The translations under genes were made by a program, and so were the position numbers. A DNA stretch of 20,373 nucleotides from JALZUE01 sp051251725 (GTDB lineage: Bacteria > Pseudomonadota > Gammaproteobacteria > Enterobacterales > Alteromonadaceae): contig JBPOFN010000059.1 of NCBI GenBank assembly GCA_051251725.1, forward strand, positions 1 to 20,373, given 5' to 3'. The notes under the pieces are model-generated. The model saw only the letters and a program-made list of their open reading frames with translations. It did no database searches and had not been told where the DNA came from. Shown here in pieces: positions 1 through 7,592 of the stretch (position 1 is the stretch's first letter; each line of letters opens with the position of its first letter).

Positions 1-75
1 GGCTCCTCAACCTGGACTTGAACCAGGGACAAACGGATTAACAGTCCGTTGCTCTACCAACTGAGCTATTGAGGA
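1..75 (-). tRNA. tRNA-Asn (anticodon GTT), 3' end cut by one base
   Basis: The minus strand folds as a complete cloverleaf. The acceptor stem pairs bases 69-75 with 4-10, the anticodon loop reads CTGTTAA with anticodon GTT, and the T-loop reads TTCAAGT. The discriminator base (position 3) is G, as usual for tRNA-Asn. Bases 1-2 give the first two bases of an encoded CCA tail; the last A lies outside the window. Confidence 0.97.
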
Positions 76-106
76 ATAATTGCGAGCTATTCGCTAACGG
101 GGCGGA

Positions 107-135
107 ATATTAAAGACCTGCAGCGATAGTGTCAA
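107..135 (-). promoter_or_regulatory. sigma-70 promoter of the tRNA-Asn gene
   Basis: On the minus strand a perfect -35 box TTGACA (130-135) is followed by 17 bases and a near-perfect -10 box TAATAT (107-112). The sequence after the -10 (TCCGCCCCG) is GC-rich, the discriminator type known from stringently controlled stable-RNA promoters. Transcription would start near base 100, about 25 bases before the mature tRNA. Boxes and spacing are seen; stringent control is inferred. Confidence 0.85.
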
Positions 136-603
136 CACTAAATAATAAAAAAATTGATAAATGTGTTTGTTTGGCTGTTTTAGCATCAATCAGAGTGAAA
201 GATTAGCAAAAACAGCACAACTTTTATCCGCCGATAAATAATGGTCAGTTATTTTTATTTATCCACTAAACCTGTGGGTAACTTTGTGTATTAAGTTGTA
301 CAAACTAAGGTAACGCATTAAAAACAGCGCTTGCGATCGAATGGTACTTTTTTAACCTGTTTTTAACTTTTTATTTAAAATCAATCACTTAGTGTTTTGT
401 TGTGAGTTTATATTATCAAATAGACTTTTATTATCACTTTTTATGTTTTTTATAAATTAATCTTAATAACTAACAAGCTATTATTAATAAACAGCAGCAC
501 TTAGCTTTTAGCTACTTTTTATTTATTAATTTTGAAATATGATTAGCCGCTAAGCTTTCTATCTTTTACAATACTCGCTTTTACCAAGTGTGCTAAATTT
601 TTA
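136..603. other. gene-free AT-rich stretch upstream of the MATE gene
   Basis: No credible coding region was seen. It holds a perfect 6-base inverted repeat TTTATC-CGCC-GATAAA (223-238) and two opposed DnaA-box-like 9-mers, each one mismatch from consensus (259-267 plus, 273-281 minus). The promoter of the MATE-uvrB pair should lie here, but I could not pick a convincing -35/-10 pair. I saw no LexA box of the CTGT-N8-ACAG type. Confidence 0.5.
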
Positions 604-1971
604 ATGTCGACAAATAAAACTAGCCAATCACCTAACTTACTCACAGATCCTGTCTTTAGCACCTTAAAAACTATGACCATACCCATGATCTATGGCATGA
701 TTTTATTAATGGCTTTTAATTTAGTTGATACTTTTTTTGTCAGTTTGTTAGGCACTCAACCATTAGCCGCGATCAGTTTTACTTTTCCGATAACCTTTAC
801 CGTGATCAGTTTATTTATTGGCCTTGGTATTGGTACCTCAGCAGTGATTTCAAGATTACTTGGGCAAGGGAATATTGAACTTGCCAAGTGTTCAGCTACG
901 ACCGCACTGTATTTATCAAGTGCTATTGTTGGCATTGTCGCGCTTGTTGGGTATTTATTAACCGATCCTATTTTTAGGCTATTAGGCGCAAGTGACGCTT
1001 TATTACCCTTAATCCATGACTATATGGATATTTGGTATTTAGGTTGTATTACGTTGATGGGACCAATGATTGGTAATGCTATTTTACGTGCCTCTGGTGA
1101 TACAAAAACACCGAGTATTATTATGGGCTTAGCTGGATTGATTAATGCGATTTTAGATCCTATTTTGATTTTTGGCCTAGGACCAATTCCTGAACTTGGT
1201 ATGCAAGGCGCGGCGATAGCAACGGTTATTTCATGGCTATTTGGTACCGCTTTAGTTATCTATATTCTGATTTATAAAAAGCAGCTAATCCATCCGAAAC
1301 CGCCTAAATTAGCCCCCTTTATTCGCGCTTGTAAATCAATTCTCAATATTGGGTTGCCCGCAGCAGGAGCGCATATTTTAACACCTATAGCATCAGCGGT
1401 ATTAACGGCAATTGCCGCCCGCTTTGGCGACTCGGCAGTAGCGGCCTTTGGTGTTGGCTCTCGTTTGGAGTCGATTGCTTGTTTAGTTATTCTTGCAATG
1501 TCGATGACACTACCGGCATTTATTGGCCAGAATTATGGCGCTGGCAATATGGAACGTGTTCGGCAAGCTTATAATACCTCGATTAAATTTGTACTTTATT
1601 GGCAGGTATTGATTTATTTTGTCCTTGTATTTACAGCACCTTATATTGCTTCTGCTTTTGCAGAAGAGGAACAAGTTAGAGAAACCATCATTTTATTTAT
1701 TTGGATCTTACCGTTAGCTTATGGTTTGCAAGGCGTTATTATTTTGACCAATTCTTCACTAAATGCTTTACATCAACCTATGTCTGCTTTGGCATTGAGT
1801 ATTGTTAGGTTGTTTGTTTGTTATGTACCTTTAGCTTATTTAGGTAGTGTCCTTTATGGTTTAGAAGGCTTTTTTATTGGCGCCGCGATTGGTAATCTAT
1901 TAATGGCCGTTATTTCTTATCGATATTTTGAAAAACAATTTATCGAAAGCGCAGCTTTGGAAGTAAATTAG
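604..1971 (+). CDS. MATE family multidrug/cation antiporter
   Basis: Inner-membrane exporter of the MATE family, which uses a Na+ or H+ gradient to expel organic cations and drugs; the substrate here cannot be told. The 455 residues are almost all hydrophobic segments in two similar halves, as expected for two MatE domains of six helices (roughly residues 20-200 and 245-430). The first helix reads NLVDTFFVSLLG and the loop after helix 2 carries SRLLGQGN, both typical of MatE domains. No Shine-Dalgarno sequence is evident before the ATG, but the N-terminus fits the family. The stop codon TAG shares its G with the GTG start of uvrB, so the two genes are probably co-transcribed and translationally coupled. 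No signal peptide or truncation is seen. Confidence 0.93.
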   Translation: MSTNKTSQSPNLLTDPVFSTLKTMTIPMIYGMILLMAFNLVDTFFVSLLGTQPLAAISFTFPITFTVISLFIGLGIGTSAVISRLLGQGNIELAKCSATTALYLSSAIVGIVALVGYLLTDPIFRLLGASDALLPLIHDYMDIWYLGCITLMGPMIGNAILRASGDTKTPSIIMGLAGLINAILDPILIFGLGPIPELGMQGAAIATVISWLFGTALVIYILIYKKQLIHPKPPKLAPFIRACKSILNIGLPAAGAHILTPIASAVLTAIAARFGDSAVAAFGVGSRLESIACLVILAMSMTLPAFIGQNYGAGNMERVRQAYNTSIKFVLYWQVLIYFVLVFTAPYIASAFAEEEQVRETIILFIWILPLAYGLQGVIILTNSSLNALHQPMSALALSIVRLFVCYVPLAYLGSVLYGLEGFFIGAAIGNLLMAVISYRYFEKQFIESAALEVN

Positions 1972-3977
1972 TGAAAAACATAGAGTTAGTTTCCGAGTAC
2001 ACGCCTAGTGGCGATCAACCAACAGCCATAGCTAAGCTACTAGAAGGTATTGAAGCCGGGTTAGCGCATCAAACGTTGTTAGGGGTAACTGGCTCAGGTA
2101 AAACCTATACCGTAGCGAATGTTATTGAAACCTTAAATCGACCAACCATGATACTGGCGCCAAATAAAACATTAGCGGCGCAGCTCTATGGTGAAATGAA
2201 AGAGTTCTTTCCTAATAATGCTGTTGAATATTTTGTTTCTTATTATGATTATTATCAACCAGAAGCTTATGTACCTACTACGGATACTTTTATCGAAAAA
2301 GATGCCTCAATTAATGATCATATTGAGCAAATGCGGTTATCGGCAACCAAAGCATTATTAGAACGCCGTGATGTTATTATTATTGCTTCAGTATCTGCAA
2401 TTTATGGCTTGGGTGATCCAGACTCTTACCTAAAAATGATGCTGCATTTAAGGCAAGGGGACATTATTAACCAACGTGATATTTTAAGGCGCTTAGCTGA
2501 GCTGCAATATAAACGTAATGATGTTGCGTTTCAGCGAGCAACATATCGAGTTCGTGGTGATGTCATTGATATATTTCCTGCTGAATCCGATAGGTTAGCA
2601 CTTCGTGTTGAGCTTTTTGATGAAGAAATTGAACGCTTAAGTGAGTTTGACCCACTGACCGGACAAGCAGAAAGAAACTTAGCGCGAGTAACTGTCTATC
2701 CTAAAACGCATTACGCAACACCAAGATCCCGAATTGTTGCCGCGATAGACAGCATAAAAATTGAATTAAAAGAACGCTCAGAACAGCTTCGAACGAATAA
2801 TCTATTGGTTGAAGAACAGCGCATTGTACAGCGTACCCAGTTTGATATTGAAATGATGAGTGAACTGGGTTACTGCTCAGGGATTGAAAACTATTCTCGC
2901 TATTTATCAGGCCGAACCTCAGGTGAAGCGCCGCCAACATTATTTGATTATTTACCTGATGATGGTTTGTTAATTATTGATGAGTCTCATGTCACTATTC
3001 CACAAATTGGTGCTATGTACAAAGGGGACAGATCGCGAAAAGAAAACTTGGTTCAATTTGGTTTTCGATTACCATCAGCCTTAGATAATCGGCCATTAAA
3101 ATTTGATGAATTTGAAGCCTTAGCGCCGCAAACTATTTATGTCTCAGCGACACCCAGTCAATATGAATTAGATAAGTCAGGTGATGATGTTGCTGAGCAA
3201 GTGGTTAGACCGACAGGTTTGTTAGACCCTATAATCGAAGTGCGGCCAGTAGATACTCAAGTTGACGATTTATTATCTGAAATTCGTATTAAAGTTGCCG
3301 CGGGTGAAAGAGTTTTAGCGACGACATTAACTAAACGTATGGCGGAAGATTTAGCTGATTATTTGGATGACCATGGGGTTAAATGTCGTTACCTACATTC
3401 GGATATCGATACGGTTGAACGAATGGAAATTATCCGTGACTTACGTTTGGGTAAATTTGATGTTTTAATTGGTATTAACCTATTACGCGAAGGTTTAGAT
3501 ATGCCAGAAGTTTCTTTAGTTGCCATACTTGATGCTGATAAAGAAGGCTTTTTACGATCAGAGCGTAGTTTAATACAAACGATTGGCCGCGCTGCACGTA
3601 ATATTAATGGCCGGGCAATATTATATGCCGGTAAAATTACCCGCTCGATGAAAAAAGCCATTGATGAAACCGAGCGACGCCGAGCAAAGCAACATCAATA
3701 TAATCTCGATAATGGCATCACACCACGAGGTGTTATTCGTAAGATCACGGATGTTATGGATGTTGGTGACTTTACTACTAATAAAGCATTAAATGATAAA
3801 CGAGTGGCTGAACCTAATGCGTCATATGAAGTTTTATCGGTTGCTGAAATCGATAAAAAAGTGAAAGAGTTAGAACAACAAATGTTTGAACATGCAAAGA
3901 ATTTAGAGTTTGAACAGGCGGCATCTGTTAGGGATGATATTGCTAAATTAAGAGAGCAACAGTTGTTAAAAGTTTAG
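1971..3977 (+). CDS. uvrB: Excinuclease ABC subunit B (UvrB)
   Basis: Damage-verification helicase of nucleotide excision repair. It is loaded by UvrA, opens DNA around a lesion and recruits UvrC. The 668 residues align by eye almost end to end with E. coli UvrB (673). Visible parts are Walker A GVTGSGKT (38-45), the beta-hairpin with SYYDYYQPEAYVP (90-102) that clamps one strand, the Walker B-type DESH box (337-340), helicase motifs V and VI around GINLLREGLDMPE and QTIGRAARN, and a C-terminal UVR helix pair (about 628-663) that contacts UvrC. The start is GTG, overlapping the stop of the MATE gene by one base, with no separate Shine-Dalgarno site, so translation probably depends on ribosomes finishing the upstream gene. 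In E. coli uvrB is SOS-controlled; I saw no LexA box within this window upstream of the pair. Confidence 0.99.
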   Translation: MKNIELVSEYTPSGDQPTAIAKLLEGIEAGLAHQTLLGVTGSGKTYTVANVIETLNRPTMILAPNKTLAAQLYGEMKEFFPNNAVEYFVSYYDYYQPEAYVPTTDTFIEKDASINDHIEQMRLSATKALLERRDVIIIASVSAIYGLGDPDSYLKMMLHLRQGDIINQRDILRRLAELQYKRNDVAFQRATYRVRGDVIDIFPAESDRLALRVELFDEEIERLSEFDPLTGQAERNLARVTVYPKTHYATPRSRIVAAIDSIKIELKERSEQLRTNNLLVEEQRIVQRTQFDIEMMSELGYCSGIENYSRYLSGRTSGEAPPTLFDYLPDDGLLIIDESHVTIPQIGAMYKGDRSRKENLVQFGFRLPSALDNRPLKFDEFEALAPQTIYVSATPSQYELDKSGDDVAEQVVRPTGLLDPIIEVRPVDTQVDDLLSEIRIKVAAGERVLATTLTKRMAEDLADYLDDHGVKCRYLHSDIDTVERMEIIRDLRLGKFDVLIGINLLREGLDMPEVSLVAILDADKEGFLRSERSLIQTIGRAARNINGRAILYAGKITRSMKKAIDETERRRAKQHQYNLDNGITPRGVIRKITDVMDVGDFTTNKALNDKRVAEPNASYEVLSVAEIDKKVKELEQQMFEHAKNLEFEQAASVRDDIAKLREQQLLKV

Positions 3978-3987
3978 GCGAGAAAAC

Positions 3988-4068
3988 AAGAAGTTTATTA
4001 ACGAGAGATTTAATTATCTCGAGTATTACTATGACAGTGAATACTATTCAGCGATTAATAAACTTCTT
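3988..4068. repeat. 14-base inverted repeat enclosing two hairpins (three-way structure)
   Basis: AAGAAGTTTATTAA at 3988-4001 is perfectly complementary to 4055-4068. Between them lie two further inverted repeats: CGAGA/TCTCG (4002-4006 with 4017-4021, alternative register GAGAT/ATCTC) and AGTATT/AATACT (4022-4027 with 4040-4045). The element fills the gap between the convergent genes uvrB and the 70-residue gene. It is followed by TTTT on the plus strand and could end transcription from both sides, although the outer stem is AT-rich and weak for a terminator. Confidence 0.7.
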
Positions 4069-4093
4069 TTTAATACTATTTTATTTAACTTAA

Positions 4094-4306
4094 TTACTTT
4101 AACTCCATCATAGAGTGTACATTTAAAATATGTGCAATTGCTTCTTCACTACATTTTCCTAAGTTACTTACCTCTTCAATTATTGTGTCTTGTATATCAA
4201 CAGGTAACAACATCAGTTGCTCTAAAAATAAGTGCGCTTGGGCTTCATTGTTACAATCAATCAGCTCTTTAAGACGACGAGCATGATTTGTCCATATTGA
4301 ACTCAT
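4094..4306 (-). CDS. Unrecognised 70-residue cytoplasmic protein
   Basis: I do not recognise this protein. It is a small, mostly helical soluble protein without signal peptide or membrane segment. It has a charged N-terminal half (NHARRLKELIDCNNEAQAHLFLEQL) and an acidic central part, and ends in ILNVHSMMELK. Two cysteines (about residues 18 and 52) are far apart and form no metal motif. The start is well supported: a strong purine-rich ribosome site GGGGGA lies a few bases before the ATG. The gene stands alone, convergent with uvrB and 212 bases downstream of cspD. The cspD terminator separates it from that gene, so it needs its own promoter. Repeats at 4331-4349 and 4370-4401 lie directly upstream. 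Function unknown; confidence concerns its being a real gene. Confidence 0.75.
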   Translation of the reverse strand: MSSIWTNHARRLKELIDCNNEAQAHLFLEQLMLLPVDIQDTIIEEVSNLGKCSEEAIAHILNVHSMMELK

Positions 4307-4330
4307 ATATTCCCCCGTATCGTTATTAAG

Positions 4331-4401
4331 CTAGTTAAGTCTAGTTAAGGTTTCAGCAGCGGTATATATTGTTTCGATATTAAAAAATAATATTAGAAAC
4401 A
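4331..4401 (-). promoter_or_regulatory. direct repeat and interrupted palindrome upstream of the 70-residue gene
   Basis: CTAGTTAAG occurs twice, at 4331-4339 and 4341-4349, a 10-base period that places both copies on one face of the helix. Further upstream is an interrupted palindrome, TGTTTC-g-ATATTA (4370-4382), then five A, then TAATAT-ta-GAAACA (4388-4401). Both sit 25-95 bases before the start codon, where operators and promoters are expected. I cannot name a regulator. Confidence 0.4.
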
Positions 4402-4472
4402 CTAAAATATAAAGAAAATGTAAGCTATTAATTTTGCATAAGAATGCTATTTCTGGGGACAAATTTAGGCAT

Positions 4473-4502
4473 AAAAAAACACAGCATGAGCTGTGTTTTT
4501 TT
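4473..4502 (-). terminator. Rho-independent terminator of cspD
   Basis: Perfect 13-base stem AAAAAAACACAGC (4473-4485) with GCTGTGTTTTTTT (4490-4502) and a 4-base loop. It begins 16 bases after the cspD stop. Because of the flanking A and T runs it can act in both directions. Confidence 0.92.
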
Positions 4503-4518
4503 AAATGTAGAATAATGA

Positions 4519-4734
4519 TTACTCTTCTTGATCTCTTGGGCTAATACTTGCCGCATGATGACCTTTAGGACCTTCATCTAGCTCGTAATTGACATCTTGA
4601 CCGGCTTTCAGTGTTCGATACCCATCCATTTGTATCGTTGAGTAATGAGCGAAGATATCTTCACCGCCGTCCTCTGGACGAATAAAACCAAAACCTTTTG
4701 CATTATTGAACCATTTAACTGTACCGTGCGCCAT
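4519..4734 (-). CDS. cspD: Cold-shock-like protein CspD
   Basis: Single cold-shock domain protein of 71 residues that binds single-stranded nucleic acid. The RNP1 motif KGFGFI (13-18) and RNP2 motif DIFAHY (26-31) are intact. The stretch GGEDIFAHYSTIQMDGYRTLKAGQ matches E. coli CspD rather than CspA. E. coli CspD is made in stationary phase and slows replication by binding single-stranded DNA; the same role is inferred here. Its position, divergent from clpS-clpA, is the conserved gammaproteobacterial order and supports cspD over other csp genes. A good ribosome site AAGGAAG (4742-4748) precedes the ATG. The C-terminal tail is shorter than in E. coli (74 residues) and acidic. Confidence 0.95.
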   Translation of the reverse strand: MAHGTVKWFNNAKGFGFIRPEDGGEDIFAHYSTIQMDGYRTLKAGQDVNYELDEGPKGHHAASISPRDQEE

Positions 4735-4766
4735 ACTGCTACTTCCTTATCTATATCCATCAGTAA

Positions 4767-4842
4767 TTATGCTATCAGAGCATAAGGTGCGTATAAAAAA
4801 TGTACGCAAGTAAAATCCTAGATAATAAAAAAAAATAGTCAA
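4767..4842 (-). promoter_or_regulatory. candidate cspD promoter and leader inverted repeats
   Basis: On the minus strand TTGACT (4837-4842) is followed after 16 bases by TAGGAT (4815-4820), a fair sigma-70 promoter. Downstream lie two perfect inverted repeats: TGCGTA/TACGCA (4788-4793 with 4803-4808), overlapping the expected start site, and TTATGCT/AGCATAA (4767-4773 with 4779-4785) in the leader about 35 bases before the ribosome site. The repeats are certain; the promoter is moderate. Confidence 0.5.
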
Positions 4843-4930
4843 GTAAAAAAATAAGTATATTTTTGTTTTTTACCACAAATCTTCTTAAATTTTACCTGCA
4901 AAAACTTTGAGATAACGCTACTATAAACTT

Positions 4931-5251
4931 ATGAGCATTAAGAACGTATCGACTGATCATCAGGAAGCTAGTGATGTTTCAGTTAAGAATAAAATTCAAC
5001 CGCCGTCGATGTATAACGTAATATTGTTTAATGATGATTATACGCCGATGGATTTTGTAGTTGATGTATTAGCTAGATTTTTTAATATGGATTCAGATAA
5101 AGCAACCGACATAATGTTAATGGTACATTATCAAGGTAAAGCCAAATGTGGAACATTTACTGCAGAGGTAGCAGAGACCAAAGTTAGTCAAGTATTGAAT
5201 TATGCGTTAGAGCACCAACATCCACTTAAGTGCGATATGGAAAAAGCTTAG
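4931..5251 (+). CDS. clpS: ATP-dependent Clp protease adaptor ClpS
   Basis: N-end-rule adaptor that binds proteins with N-terminal Leu, Phe, Tyr or Trp and hands them to ClpA of the ClpAP protease. It has 106 residues, the same length as E. coli ClpS. An unconserved N-terminal extension (about 1-22) needed for ClpA engagement is followed by the folded domain PPSMYNVILFNDDYTPMDFV. The residues that hold the substrate alpha-amino group are present: N34, D35 and H66. HYQGKAKCGTFTAEVAETK is the family signature. clpA follows after 28 bases. No Shine-Dalgarno sequence is visible before the ATG. TACTAT (4919-4924) lies just 6 bases upstream of the ATG, so a very short or absent leader is possible, although no -35 is clear. 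Confidence 0.98.
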   Translation: MSIKNVSTDHQEASDVSVKNKIQPPSMYNVILFNDDYTPMDFVVDVLARFFNMDSDKATDIMLMVHYQGKAKCGTFTAEVAETKVSQVLNYALEHQHPLKCDMEKA

Positions 5252-5279
5252 TTTCATGGTTTTATGTAAGGAGTAGTCT

Positions 5280-7538
5280 ATGTTAAACAAAGATTTAGAA
5301 GTTTCTTTGAACTTAGCATTTCGTCAAGCTAAAGAGTCCCGTCATGAATTTATGACGGTAGAGCATTTGTTATTAGCACTGTTAGATAATCCTTCAGCTA
5401 CAGATGCGTTATTAGCTTGTGGCGCAGATATGCAAAAATTACGTGCCGAGTTGCATGAATTTTTAATGGACACAACTCCAGTTATCCCTGTTGGTGAAGA
5501 GGAAAGAGAAACACAACCAACGTTAGGGTTTCAGCGTGTATTACAGCGAGCAGTATTTCATGTTCAGTCTTCTGGTAAAACCGAAGTTACTGGTTCAAAC
5601 GTTTTAGTTGCTATTTTTAGTGAACAAGAGTCACAAGCTGCTTATTTCCTGAAAAAATCAGAGATAACACGTTTAGATATTGTTAATTTTATTTCTCATG
5701 GCATCAGTAAAACCGCCAGTGGTGAAGATATTGGCCATGATGAACCGCAATTGGAAGCGCCAGAAGAAGAGCCGCGCACGATTGAAAACTTTTCAGTTAA
5801 TTTAAATGAAGAAGCACGTAAAGGTCGAATTGATCCGTTAATTGGCCGTGAACAAGAATTAGAACGTACATTACAAGTATTAAGCCGTCGTCGTAAAAAT
5901 AACCCACTATTTGTTGGTGAAGCAGGGGTTGGTAAAACCGCTATTGCAGAAGGTTTAGCTAATTTAATTATCTCTGATGACGCACCTGAATTTATTGCCA
6001 ATGCTACTATCTATTCCTTGGATATGGGCGCTTTATTAGCCGGTACTAAATATCGCGGTGATTTTGAAAAACGCTTTAAGGGCGTATTAAAAGATTTAGA
6101 AAAAGATGAAAATGCGATTTTATTTATTGATGAAATTCATACCATTATTGGTGCTGGTGCCGCTTCAGGTGGCATGATGGATGCGTCAAACCTCATTAAA
6201 CCATTATTGTCTTCGGGTAAAATGCGTTGTATTGGTTCGACGACTTATCAAGAGTATCAGAGCATCTTTGAAAAAGATCGTGCCTTAGCGAGACGATTCC
6301 AAAAAATTGATGTCACCGAGCCAAGTATTGACGATACCACTAAAATCTTGATCGGTTTAAAAGACAAGTATGAAGCGCATCATGGTATTCGCTATACAAA
6401 CAAAGCGTTGAAAGCGGCAGCACAACTTTCTGCTAAATATATCAATGAACGTTTCTTACCTGATAAAGCGATAGATGTTATCGATGAAGCAGGGGCAAGG
6501 CAACAGTTGGTGGCACCGTCAAAGCGTAAAAAAGTTATTAATAATACAGATATTGAAGCTATCGTCGCAAGAATTGCGCGAATTCCTGAAAAATCAGTAT
6601 CATCGTCTGAAAAAGACAGTTTGAAAACCCTTGATAGAAATCTAAAAATGTTAGTTTTTGGTCAAGACCATGCCGTTGACGAGTTATCTTCTGTGATCAG
6701 GCTTTCACGAGCAGGTTTGGGGAATGAAGAAAAACCGGTCGGTTCTTTCTTATTAGCTGGACCAACGGGTGTTGGTAAAACCGAAGTGACTAAGCAACTC
6801 GCTAAATTATTGGGTGTTGAGTTTTTACGATTTGATATGTCTGAATACATGGAAAAACATGCTATTAGTCGATTAATTGGTGCTCCTCCTGGTTATGTCG
6901 GTTATGAACAAGGTGGTTTGTTAACTGATGCGGTATTAAAACATCCACATGCGGTTGTGTTACTTGATGAAATTGAAAAAGCGCATCAAGATGTGTTTAA
7001 TATCTTGTTACAAGTCATGGATCACGGCACGCTAACCGACAATAATGGCCGTAAAGCCGATTTTAGAAACATCATCTTAGTATTAACTACCAATGCCGGT
7101 GTTGAAGAAACCACTCGTAAATCTATTGGTTTCACGCAACAAGACCATAGTGTTGATGCGATGAATGAAATTAATCGTGTATTTTCACCAGAGTTTAGAA
7201 ATCGTTTAGATAATATTGTTTGGTTTAATCATTTATCACCGGATGTTATTTCACAGGTTATTGATAAGTTCATTGTTGAATTGCAAGCTCAGTTAGATGA
7301 TAAAGGTGTCTCGTTAGAATTAACCAAAGATGCGAAAAATTGGTTTGCAGAACATGGTTATGATAAATCTATGGGCGCTCGACCAATGGCTCGGTTAATT
7401 CAAGAACAATTGAAAAAACCACTAGCCAGTGAATTATTGTTTGGTGAGTTAACACAAGGTGGCGTAGCAAAAGTCACGGTCAGACAAGGGAAAATTGCGC
7501 TTCAGTATGAAAAGAAACGCGAACTTGTTGAGCATTAA
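5280..7538 (+). CDS. clpA: ATP-dependent Clp protease ATP-binding subunit ClpA
   Basis: Hexameric AAA+ unfoldase that feeds substrates into ClpP. It has 752 residues (E. coli 758). Order: Clp_N double repeat (about 1-145), which docks ClpS; first AAA+ module with Walker A GEAGVGKT (213-220) and Walker B FIDEIHT; second module with Walker A GPTGVGKT (494-501) and Walker B LLDEIEK; ClpP-docking loop I616-G617-F618; and the C-terminal D2-small domain. There is no coiled-coil middle domain, which separates it from ClpB and ClpC. A consensus ribosome site AAGGAG precedes the ATG. It forms an operon with clpS and ends at the terminator at 7555-7579. clpP itself is not in the window. Nothing looks damaged. 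Confidence 0.99.
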   Translation: MLNKDLEVSLNLAFRQAKESRHEFMTVEHLLLALLDNPSATDALLACGADMQKLRAELHEFLMDTTPVIPVGEEERETQPTLGFQRVLQRAVFHVQSSGKTEVTGSNVLVAIFSEQESQAAYFLKKSEITRLDIVNFISHGISKTASGEDIGHDEPQLEAPEEEPRTIENFSVNLNEEARKGRIDPLIGREQELERTLQVLSRRRKNNPLFVGEAGVGKTAIAEGLANLIISDDAPEFIANATIYSLDMGALLAGTKYRGDFEKRFKGVLKDLEKDENAILFIDEIHTIIGAGAASGGMMDASNLIKPLLSSGKMRCIGSTTYQEYQSIFEKDRALARRFQKIDVTEPSIDDTTKILIGLKDKYEAHHGIRYTNKALKAAAQLSAKYINERFLPDKAIDVIDEAGARQQLVAPSKRKKVINNTDIEAIVARIARIPEKSVSSSEKDSLKTLDRNLKMLVFGQDHAVDELSSVIRLSRAGLGNEEKPVGSFLLAGPTGVGKTEVTKQLAKLLGVEFLRFDMSEYMEKHAISRLIGAPPGYVGYEQGGLLTDAVLKHPHAVVLLDEIEKAHQDVFNILLQVMDHGTLTDNNGRKADFRNIILVLTTNAGVEETTRKSIGFTQQDHSVDAMNEINRVFSPEFRNRLDNIVWFNHLSPDVISQVIDKFIVELQAQLDDKGVSLELTKDAKNWFAEHGYDKSMGARPMARLIQEQLKKPLASELLFGELTQGGVAKVTVRQGKIALQYEKKRELVEH

Positions 7539-7554
7539 GTTAAATAAAAAATTG

Positions 7555-7579
7555 AAAAAGCCCGTTATGGGCTTTTTTT
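7555..7579 (+). terminator. Rho-independent terminator after clpA
   Basis: Stem AAAAAGCCC (7555-7563) with GGGCTTTTT (7569-7577), loop GTTAT, ending in a run of seven T. It lies 16 bases after the clpA stop. The ribosome site of the next gene (GAGG) follows the T-run directly. Confidence 0.92.
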
Positions 7580-7592
7580 ATGAGGAAAAATA

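Noticed and set aside
223..238. GCCGATAA (230-237) as a second sigma-28 promoter
   Set aside because: The position 11 bases upstream reads AACAGCAC, which is not a sigma-28 -35 box. The motif is better explained as half of the TTTATC-CGCC-GATAAA inverted repeat.
259..281. Two opposed DnaA-box-like 9-mers as an origin or DnaA-controlled promoter
   Set aside because: Each has a mismatch to TTATCCACA, only two are present, and no dnaA, dnaN or gidA gene is nearby.
2701..2940. Minus-strand open frame inside uvrB
   Set aside because: It is antisense to a highly conserved part of UvrB, has no recognisable product and no ribosome site; similar antisense frames in clpA, pgm, ybfF and rnt were dropped for the same reason.
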